Shown here piece by piece: positions 1-5,346 of a stretch of DNA of 5,346 nt. The position numbers and the translations under genes are program-made. A model generated the notes under the pieces. The model searched no databases. It saw only the letters and a list, made by a program, of their open reading frames with translations, and was not told the origin of the DNA. The DNA is from a bacterium. GTDB lineage: Bacteria > Krumholzibacteriota > Krumholzibacteria > LZORAL124-64-63. The stretch is taken from positions 1 to 5,346 of the forward strand of contig VGXH01000172.1 of NCBI GenBank assembly GCA_016873405.1. Reading direction: 5' to 3'. Within the stretch, counting starts at the first letter, position 1. Each line of letters begins with the position of its first letter.

Positions 1-1610
<1,610 letters not shown>

Positions 1611-1651
1611 GGGCTCCCCGGGCTGGTTGAAGGTGCGTCGGGCGACCACTC

Positions 1652-1681
1652 AACATAACCGGTCCGGTTCGATCGCGATAA
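1652..1681 (-). promoter_or_regulatory. Weak promoter candidate for typA
   Basis: Reading leftward, TTATCG (1681-1676, three matches to TTGACA) is separated by 18 bp from TATGTT (1657-1652, four matches to TATAAT). Transcription would start near 1645 and give a leader of about 35 nt before the typA ATG. It is the best hexamer pair I found in this direction, but the -35 match is poor. Confidence 0.3.
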
Positions 1682-1708
1682 AACCCTGTCCGGGGGTCGG
1701 CGATCGCG
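1670..1708. repeat. CGATCGCG direct repeat pair in divergent promoter region
   Basis: The octamer CGATCGCG occurs at 1670-1677 and again at 1701-1708, with starts 31 bp apart, close to three helical turns. Both copies contain the palindrome CGATCG, and the second lies within GCGATCGC (1700-1707). They sit between typA and the trmB-like gene, around the -35 side of the typA promoter candidate. Such GC-rich palindromes are not rare in this base composition, so a regulatory role is only a possibility. Confidence 0.35.
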
Positions 1709-1725
1709 CGCGCGCCGGTTGGGGG

Positions 1726-1754
1726 TTGACGAACGGGCCCGCCGCTTGCATGGT
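1726..1754 (+). promoter_or_regulatory. Promoter candidate for the trmB-like gene
   Basis: TTGACG (1726-1731, five matches to TTGACA) is followed after 17 bp by CATGGT (1749-1754, three matches to TATAAT, including the important second A and last T). The predicted start of transcription is near 1761, inside the palindrome at 1758-1775, leaving a leader of about 70 nt. The -35 element is good and the -10 is weak, as is common for promoters that are controlled by a regulator. Confidence 0.4.
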
Positions 1755-1757
1755 GAA

Positions 1758-1775
1758 TGTGGTCTCGCGACCACA
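1758..1775. promoter_or_regulatory. Palindrome TGTGG-N8-CCACA, candidate operator
   Basis: The sequence TGTGGTCTCGCGACCACA is an inverted repeat with 7-bp arms (1758-1764 and 1769-1775) around TCGC. It lies just downstream of the candidate -10 of the trmB-like gene and covers the expected transcription start, a classic place for a repressor to bind. The outer half-sites TGTGG and CCACA, with the same 8-bp gap, recur inside the gene at 2471-2488. It does not match the TrmB box known from archaea. As RNA it could form a hairpin, but it has no T-run and is not a convincing terminator. Confidence 0.5.
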
Positions 1776-1817
1776 ACATGCCCGCCACCGCCGGCCGCGG
1801 CGGTCCGGACGGCGTTC

Positions 1818-1824
1818 AGGGAGG
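1818..1824 (+). promoter_or_regulatory. Ribosome binding site of the trmB-like gene
   Basis: AGGGAGG lies 8 nt before the ATG at 1833. It is the strongest Shine-Dalgarno match in the window and decides the start: the in-frame upstream TTG at 1719 has no comparable site and would overlap the promoter candidate. Confidence 0.8.
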
Positions 1825-1832
1825 CCCGGCCC

Positions 1833-2864
1833 ATGACCGATGACAACCGTTCCAGCCGCCAGGTCCAGGTCCTGAAGGACCTCGGGCTGTCCCGGGCCGA
1901 GTCCGAGGTCTACCTGGCCTGTCTGCGCCTGGCCGCCGGGGGGAACGGTCTGCTCAGCAGCTACCGCGTCGCTCAGGACATGGGGCGCGATCCGGCCAAT
2001 ATCGGCAAGATCGTCAACGCGCTGGTCCATCTGCAGGCCGTCCGGGTGGTGCAGGAGAAACCACGCCTGTTCGTCGCCGTGCCACCGGCCGAATTCACCG
2101 ATCACCTGCTCGGGCGCATGCGCAGGCGCGGCACCGAGGCCATCAGCCTCCTGGACGACTTCGCGCCGCCCGAGGCCGACGGCGTGGCCCTGGCCCTGGG
2201 CGGGCACCAGCAGGTCCTGGCCCGCGCCCGCGCCCTGATCGCCGGCGCGAAGGCGGACCTCCTGGTGGCGGGTTCACCCGAAGTGGTTCGGGAGCTGGGC
2301 GCCGACCTCGAGCTGGCGGCCGCCCATCCCGGCTGCCGGGTCCGGGTGGTCAGTCCGCAGGCTTTCACCTCCGCCGTGGTCGAGGTCTCGGCGCTCCCGA
2401 CCACCGGGCGGGTGGGCCGGGGACCCGAGGAAGGCTGGCTGGCGCTGGCCGTGGACGACGTCCGTTGGCTTGTGGCATTGTTACCACATGAAGCGTCGCC
2501 GGTTTCGGGCCCCAGCGGCTGGTGGGCCGCGGCCAGCCCCCTGGCCCGGGTCTGGGCCGAATTCCTGGAGACCAGTTGGCGCGCGGGGGTCTCGGCCCGG
2601 CCCAGCGAGCCCGAGGCGCAGGTGCAGGTGCAGGCGCAGGTGCCGGCACCGGAGCCGGCCGGCGACGCCAGCGCAGAAGCGGCCTGCCCGCCCGCGCCGG
2701 CGGGGGTCCCCGACTTCGTGCCCGGGGCCGTGGCGGCGCCGGCTCCTGCCGCAGGGCCGCCGCCCGACGCCCTCGCGCGCCCGATCCCGCCGGACGCCGC
2801 CGAGCAGGCGGGATTCGCGTTCCTCTACAAGCACGACCGCAGACCCGACGGCGCATCGCGCTGA
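1833..2864 (+). CDS. TrmB-like winged-helix transcriptional regulator with Pro/Ala-rich tail
   Basis: This 343-residue protein is probably a cytoplasmic DNA-binding regulator. Residues ~10-86 match the TrmB-type winged helix: LKDLGLSRAESEVYLACLRL, then the recognition helix region GRDPANIGKIVNALVHLQAV, then a wing running into PRLFVAVPPAEF. Residues ~115-250 (GGHQQVLARARALIAGAKADL, then VAGSPEVVRELG) resemble the effector domain of TrmB relatives, which has a PLD-like fold without catalytic HKD residues. I see none here. In archaeal TrmB this part binds sugars; the ligand here is unknown. Residues ~255-325 are low-complexity Pro/Ala/Gln, and the chain ends in GFAFLYKHDRRPDGASR. The start is set by AGGGAGG. 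The gene is transcribed alone, divergent from typA and followed by a hairpin. A palindrome upstream and a matching one at codons ~213-219 suggest self-regulation. Confidence 0.8.
   Translation: MTDDNRSSRQVQVLKDLGLSRAESEVYLACLRLAAGGNGLLSSYRVAQDMGRDPANIGKIVNALVHLQAVRVVQEKPRLFVAVPPAEFTDHLLGRMRRRGTEAISLLDDFAPPEADGVALALGGHQQVLARARALIAGAKADLLVAGSPEVVRELGADLELAAAHPGCRVRVVSPQAFTSAVVEVSALPTTGRVGRGPEEGWLALAVDDVRWLVALLPHEASPVSGPSGWWAAASPLARVWAEFLETSWRAGVSARPSEPEAQVQVQAQVPAPEPAGDASAEAACPPAPAGVPDFVPGAVAAPAPAAGPPPDALARPIPPDAAEQAGFAFLYKHDRRPDGASR
2471..2488. promoter_or_regulatory. Intragenic copy of TGTGG-N8-CCACA
   Basis: TGTGGCATTGTTACCACA lies within codons ~213-219 of the trmB-like gene. It has the same half-sites and spacing as the palindrome at 1758-1775, with centres 713 bp apart. 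Codons across it (CTT, GCA, TTG, TTA, CCA, CAT, then GAA) are AT-rich in a gene that otherwise uses G/C-ending codons. This hints that the DNA itself is constrained. A second operator inside the gene, analogous to the downstream operator in lacZ, is an inference. Confidence 0.4.
2618..2641 (+). repeat. Four tandem GCAGGT hexamers in the regulator tail
   Basis: The unit GCAGGT occurs four times in a row, the third as GCAGGC. It encodes the Gln-Val/Gln-Ala alternation (QVQVQAQV, residues ~263-270) at the start of the Pro/Ala-rich tail. Such a short in-frame hexamer tract can change length by slippage without breaking the frame. Confidence 0.85.
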
Positions 2865-2896
2865 AGGCGCCACTCCGGCGCGGCCCAGGCATGAAG

Positions 2897-2922
2897 CAGG
2901 GGGAAGCGCGAGCCTCCCCCTG
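2897..2922 (+). terminator. GNRA-loop hairpin, probable terminator of the trmB-like gene
   Basis: The left arm CAGGGGGA (2897-2904) pairs with TCCCCCTG (2915-2922). After one A/C mismatch the stem continues with GC/GC and closes on the tetraloop GCGA (2908-2911), a very stable GNRA loop. It begins 32 nt after the stop codon at 2864. The following bases (GTCGTTCGGG) contain few Ts, so this is not a textbook intrinsic terminator. It could instead stabilise the 3' end of the message or act together with Rho. Confidence 0.6.
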
Positions 2923-3083
2923 GTCGTTCGGGTCCTGCAGTCCGGTGCTCTTGCGTCAGGTGGGTCCCGCCCCAGCCTGGGGGCCCTTGGTCTTCCTGTT
3001 GCACCCGCGTCGTCCCGGCCGGCAGATGACGGTACGGAGTCCGCCGTCGCCGCGCAAGTCGCCCCGATGGCCGCTCCCAGATA

Positions 3084-3112
3084 TTGCAGCGTTCAGTTTC
3101 TGGCTGTATGAT
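3084..3112 (+). promoter_or_regulatory. Sigma70-like promoter of the tetR-family gene
   Basis: TTGCAG (3084-3089) and TATGAT (3107-3112, five matches to TATAAT) are 17 bp apart, in the only clearly AT-richer patch of this intergenic region. The start of transcription would be near 3119, leaving a leader of about 30 nt before the ATG at 3150. TetR proteins usually repress themselves by binding here. I found only short imperfect inverted repeats (CCAGA/TCTGG at 3077-3103 and GTTCA/TGAAC at 3091-3124), so no operator is called. Confidence 0.6.
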
Positions 3113-3149
3113 CAGTCAATGAACAGGCATCTATCCGAAAGGGTGCACC

Positions 3150-3785
3150 ATGACCCAGTCCGCGTCCGGCCACGGGCAGGCGCGCCAACGCGCCGCGGCA
3201 GCCACCCGCGAGCGCATCCTGACCGCCGCCGCAGCTCAGCTGGCCCTTCATGGTAGTGACAGGACCACCATCATGATGGTCGCCCGCCAGGCCGCCGTGG
3301 CGACCGGCACCATCTACCTGCACTTCCCCGACCGCGACGCGCTCTTGCGCGAAGTCCTCCAGCAGGCATTGGCCCGGCTCAAGACGGCCCTGGCCGAAGC
3401 TGCCGGCAGCCGCCCGGTCCGCGCGCCGGCCGGTGACGTCCGGCAGCGCACCGAGGGCCTGGTCGCCTTCGCGGCGGCCCATGGCGACCTGGCGGCGGTC
3501 CTCTTCCACCCGGCGCACCTGGCGACGCCGGCCGGTGCCGAAGCCCTGGAGTTCCTGGTCGATTCGCAGGCAGCGGCCCTGGCCGAGGGACAGGCGCGCG
3601 GCTGGGTCAGACCGGATCTCGAACCGGCGCTGGCCGGCCGCGCGCTGGTCGGCGGCCTGGTGCAGGTGCTGGGCTGGTGGGTGCAACGGCGCCGGGGGCC
3701 GGGCGGGGCCCCGGACGCCGAGGCGGTCATCCGGACGCTGGCGGACCTGCGCCTCTACGGCACCGCGCCGCGGGTGCGGGAATAG
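3150..3785 (+). CDS. TetR-family transcriptional regulator
   Basis: This 211-residue protein has the usual TetR length. The N-terminal DNA-binding domain covers residues ~17-70: helix 1 RERILTAAAAQLALHG, then the helix-turn-helix VARQAAVATGTIYLHFPDRDALLREVL (written in part: core TGTIYLHFPDRDALL, ~52-66). The TIYLHF stretch matches the family's recognition helix. The rest (~75-205) is helical and Ala/Leu-rich, as expected of the dimerising ligand pocket, which varies too much to predict a ligand. The pair WW at ~176-177 and the basic QRRR that follows are notable. AAAGGG (3138-3143) lies 6 nt before the ATG and supports the start. It has its own promoter at 3084-3112. No divergent neighbour offers an obvious target, so self-regulation or a distant target is likely. 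Its last 31 bp, including the stop codon, overlap the end of the convergent lipid kinase gene. Confidence 0.93.
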   Translation: MTQSASGHGQARQRAAAATRERILTAAAAQLALHGSDRTTIMMVARQAAVATGTIYLHFPDRDALLREVLQQALARLKTALAEAAGSRPVRAPAGDVRQRTEGLVAFAAAHGDLAAVLFHPAHLATPAGAEALEFLVDSQAAALAEGQARGWVRPDLEPALAGRALVGGLVQVLGWWVQRRRGPGGAPDAEAVIRTLADLRLYGTAPRVRE

Positions 3786-4786
3786 CGGCCCCGCGGCAGC
3801 CAGCGCCGCACCCGGCGGGGTGCGGCCCACGGCAGCCGGAATTCCTTGAGGAACCCGCCGCCGTCGGGATTCTCGCGATAGCGCCCGCCGACCACCAGGT
3901 GCACGCCCCCGGGGATCACCTCGGCCAGAAGCGGCGTCTGTCCGAGATCCTCGCCGTCGATCTGCACGGCGACCGGCGGTTCGGTCGTGATCACGACGCG
4001 GCCCGACTGGAAGTGGTGCAATCGCGGCGTCGGCCGGTAGCGCCAGGTCAGCATCCGGAACAGCACCACCAGCAGGTCCCACAGCGAGCGGCTGGAGATG
4101 ACGGTCACGTCGAAGCGCCCGTCGTGGGCGCTGGTGTCGGGCGTCACCTTCAGGTTGATGTCGCCGATCTTGCCGATGTTCGACAGCAGGATCGTGTTGC
4201 CCTCGTACCGGCGGCAGACCCCGGCGTCGTCCTCGATGAAGATCCGCACTTCGTCAAGGCTCAGCGCGTTGCGCAGGCCGGCGCCCAGATAGGTGAAGAC
4301 CCCGAACAGGTTCTTCAGGCGCCGCGGCGAGTCGCGGATCACGCGCGCCGGGAAGCCGAGCGCCGCCATCAGGAAGAAATGCCGGTCCGGCTGCGGCAGG
4401 TAGCCGACGTCGAAGGGCAGCACGCGGCCCTCGAGCATGTTCGAGATCGCCATGCCGGGCAGCCAGGGCAGAGCCAGCGCCAGCGAGACCACGTTGGCGG
4501 TCCCCACCGGCACGATGGCGATCGGCACCTTGCGCGGCGAGCGCGCCTGGCCGGCGACGACTTCGCCGACCGTGCCGTCGCCGCCGATGGCCGCGATCAG
4601 GTCGAAGCCGTCGTCGGCCGCCGCGGCCGACCACCGGCGGGCGTCACCGTGGCCACCCGTCACGCGCACCGAGCAGACCAGTCCCCGCTCCTCGAGGGAC
4701 TCGCGCAGCTGCTGACCGAGCCGCAGGCCGCGCGCGTGCCCGGCCACCGGGTTGACGATCAGCAACGCTTTCCCGTAGGTGGTCAT
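3755..4786 (-). CDS. Diacylglycerol/lipid kinase family protein (DagK/YegS/BmrU-like)
   Basis: Enzymes of this family transfer phosphate from ATP or GTP to a lipid hydroxyl, commonly diacylglycerol to give phosphatidate. They are soluble or peripheral to the inner membrane face. Residues ~7-20 (LLIVNPVAGHARG) hold the NPxxG motif; GGDGT (~68-72) is the catalytic nucleotide-binding loop; PVGTANV (~93-99) matches the GTxN element. HDGRFDV (~221-227) and QIDGED (~275-280) are the conserved C-terminal domain motifs. The exact lipid substrate cannot be read from sequence. The ATG at 4786 is preferred over an in-frame ATG at 4837: the shorter start puts NPxxG where the family has it, GGGAAG lies just upstream, and the promoter at 4868-4840 predicts transcription starting near 4833. 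The protein has 343 residues, longer than the ~290-310 typical; the excess is an Arg-rich tail after PGGVHLVVG, partly encoded across the overlap with tetR. Confidence 0.92.
   Translation of the reverse strand: MTTYGKALLIVNPVAGHARGLRLGQQLRESLEERGLVCSVRVTGGHGDARRWSAAAADDGFDLIAAIGGDGTVGEVVAGQARSPRKVPIAIVPVGTANVVSLALALPWLPGMAISNMLEGRVLPFDVGYLPQPDRHFFLMAALGFPARVIRDSPRRLKNLFGVFTYLGAGLRNALSLDEVRIFIEDDAGVCRRYEGNTILLSNIGKIGDINLKVTPDTSAHDGRFDVTVISSRSLWDLLVVLFRMLTWRYRPTPRLHHFQSGRVVITTEPPVAVQIDGEDLGQTPLLAEVIPGGVHLVVGGRYRENPDGGGFLKEFRLPWAAPRRVRRWLPRGRYSRTRGAVP
3805..3826. terminator. Strong GC hairpin at the tetR/lipid-kinase convergence
   Basis: GCCGCACCC (3805-3813) is the exact complement of GGGTGCGGC (3818-3826) around a GGCG loop, giving a 9-bp stem with eight G-C pairs. 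It begins 20 nt after the tetR stop, where a terminator for that gene would be expected, yet it lies within the coding sequence for the last ~20 residues of the convergent lipid kinase. There is no T-run on either side, so termination by this element alone is uncertain. Confidence 0.45.
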
Positions 4787-4839
4787 CGGCTTCCCGGAAC
4801 GGCGACGGGCTGGGGCGGCCGCCGCCGCCCGGGGCATTC

Positions 4840-4868
4840 AGGATAGGAGCCGCCGCGCGGGGGATCAA
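4840..4868 (-). promoter_or_regulatory. Sigma70-like promoter of the lipid kinase gene
   Basis: Reading leftward, TTGATC (4868-4863, four matches to TTGACA) and TATCCT (4845-4840, four matches to TATAAT) are exactly 17 bp apart. Transcription would begin near 4833 and leave a leader of about 47 nt before the ATG at 4786. An ATG at 4837 would sit upstream of this start point, so the longer reading frame is unlikely. The kinase can therefore be expressed independently of the upstream PilZ-like gene. Confidence 0.65.
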
Positions 4869-4877
4869 GCCCGGTCT

Positions 4878-4914
4878 GGGAGGCGGTCCGGGAGGCGGTC
4901 GTCCGGGAGTCGGT
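4878..4914. repeat. Three imperfect GGGAGGCGGT repeats upstream of the lipid kinase promoter
   Basis: GGGAGGCGGTC occurs at 4878-4888 and 4890-4900, and a variant GGGAGTCGGT at 4905-4914, with starts 12 and 15 bp apart. They lie immediately upstream of the -35 element, between it and the stop of the PilZ-like gene. They may be slippage products in a GC-rich spacer or half-sites for an activator; the sequence does not decide. Confidence 0.5.
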
Positions 4915-4931
4915 GGGGCGCCGCGGCGCGG

Positions 4932-5346
4932 TCAGGGAAAGCGGGGCGCCATCAGGTCGACGCGGCGTGCCAGTTGGAAGCGCTCGATGGCCAGGACGAA
5001 CTCGCGGATGCGGGCGAGCGCTTCGCCCCCCGCGACGGCACCGGCCTGGAACTCCAGTCCCAATTCGCACTGCCACTCGTTGCGGTCGGCCAGGGTGCGC
5101 GTGACGCGGCGCAGGAGGGCCGGGATGACGACCGGTTGGGCGCCGTCCGGCAACTGCAGGCGCAACCACACGGGTGAACCCGGTTCGAACCCTGGTTCGG
5201 TCTCCGACACCGGCAGCACGAGGCGGGCGCCGGTGAAGCTGATGTCCGCGATGCGGCCTTCCGCGCGGTGCGGCTCTTCCGGCTCGCCGTCGCCCCACGG
5301 CGACCGGAAGGCCCTTGCGCACGGCTGTTCGATCGAGGCGGACAGG
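4932..5346 (-). CDS. PilZ-like domain protein, 5' end beyond right edge
   Basis: The frame is open from the right edge (first full codon at 5345) to TGA at 4934-4932, giving 137 residues without any in-frame ATG, GTG or TTG before the motif region, so the start is outside the window. GRIADISFTGARLVLPV (from ~residue 34 of the visible part) carries the DxSxxG signature of PilZ domains, which bind cyclic di-GMP in motility, biofilm and polysaccharide control. Beta-rich segments follow (GSPVWLRLQLP, then VVIPALLRRVTRT), then WQCELGLEFQAG, matching the GxxF end of the barrel, and a C-terminal helix (LARIREFVLAIERFQLARR). The partner motif RxxxR would lie at or beyond the edge, so ligand binding cannot be judged. 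The GTG at 5219 is internal to the domain. It lies upstream of, and on the same strand as, the lipid kinase gene. Confidence 0.72.
   Translation of the reverse strand, partial: LSASIEQPCARAFRSPWGDGEPEEPHRAEGRIADISFTGARLVLPVSETEPGFEPGSPVWLRLQLPDGAQPVVIPALLRRVTRTLADRNEWQCELGLEFQAGAVAGGEALARIREFVLAIERFQLARRVDLMAPRFP

Noticed and set aside
1626..1654. GTTGA/TCAAC inverted repeat in the typA leader, considered as a thermosensor or riboswitch-like element
   Set aside because: Only 5 outer and 3 inner pairs form, with large internal loops, and it matches no RNA family I know.
2969..2984. GCCCC/GGGGC hairpin followed by a mildly T-rich stretch
   Set aside because: The stem is only 5 bp and such repeats are common in this composition; it adds little to the stronger hairpin at 2897-2922.
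3077..3124. Short inverted repeats around the tetR promoter (CCAGA/TCTGG, GTTCA/TGAAC)
   Set aside because: Arms are 5 bp with 17-24 bp gaps and many internal mismatches, so they are too weak to call a TetR operator.
2470..3256. Plus-strand frames overlapping the regulator tail and running toward tetR
   Set aside because: They are Arg/Pro/Gly-rich shadows of the Pro/Ala tail, cross the terminator hairpin and tetR promoter, and have no ribosome binding site.
4787..4837. Longer lipid kinase start at the ATG at 4837
   Set aside because: It has no ribosome binding site, adds an Ala/Arg-rich stretch absent from the family, and lies upstream of the predicted transcription start.
3677..4846. Plus-strand open frame of 389 codons opposite the lipid kinase
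   Set aside because: Long antisense frames are expected at this GC content. The product is Arg/Gln/His-rich and shows no family motif, whereas the minus strand has GGDGT and NPxxG in place.
4918..4929. Perfect palindrome GCGCCGCGGCGC just after the PilZ-like stop, considered as a terminator
   Set aside because: As RNA it allows only a 4-bp stem with a 4-nt loop and no T-run, and such GC palindromes are expected here by chance.

Overview
The window is about 5.3 kb of very GC-rich bacterial chromosome (roughly 70% by eye), densely packed with housekeeping and regulatory genes. I see no insertion sequence, tRNA, rRNA, CRISPR array or phage gene. Codon third positions are almost always G or C. 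Recognisable sigma70-type promoters and a PilZ-like protein suggest a Gram-negative or diderm lineage. The TypA sequence resembles homologues from anaerobic or poorly cultured phyla more than E. coli BipA, but I cannot name the organism.

Layout, left to right. (1) Positions 1-1610, minus strand: the translational GTPase TypA/BipA, missing only its last ~70 residues beyond the left edge. (2) Positions 1611-1832: a divergent intergenic region with weak promoter candidates on both strands, an 8-bp direct repeat and a clean 18-bp palindrome. (3) Positions 1833-2864, plus strand: a TrmB-like winged-helix regulator with a long Pro/Ala-rich tail. (4) Positions 2865-3149: a GNRA-loop hairpin that probably terminates the trmB-like gene, then a sigma70-like promoter. 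(5) Positions 3150-3785, plus strand: a TetR-family repressor. (6) Positions 3755-4786, minus strand: a diacylglycerol/lipid kinase that converges on tetR and overlaps it by 31 bp, with its own good promoter at 4868-4840. (7) Positions 4932-5346, minus strand: the C-terminal part of a PilZ-like domain protein running off the right edge.

Nothing shows these genes forming one pathway. TypA is a stress-related ribosome factor and the lipid kinase makes phosphatidate-type lipids. The PilZ-like protein would be a candidate cyclic-di-GMP receptor. The two one-domain regulators have no obvious target beside them except possibly themselves.

The most unusual signal is not a gene. The palindrome TGTGG-N8-CCACA occurs twice: once just downstream of the candidate trmB-like promoter (1758-1775), and once inside the same gene (2471-2488). 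The internal copy sits in a short run of AT-ending codons, including a TTA, that is foreign to the rest of the gene. This looks like a paired, possibly looping, autoregulatory operator for a regulator of unknown ligand. It is a hypothesis, not a demonstrated system. The rest of the window looks ordinary.
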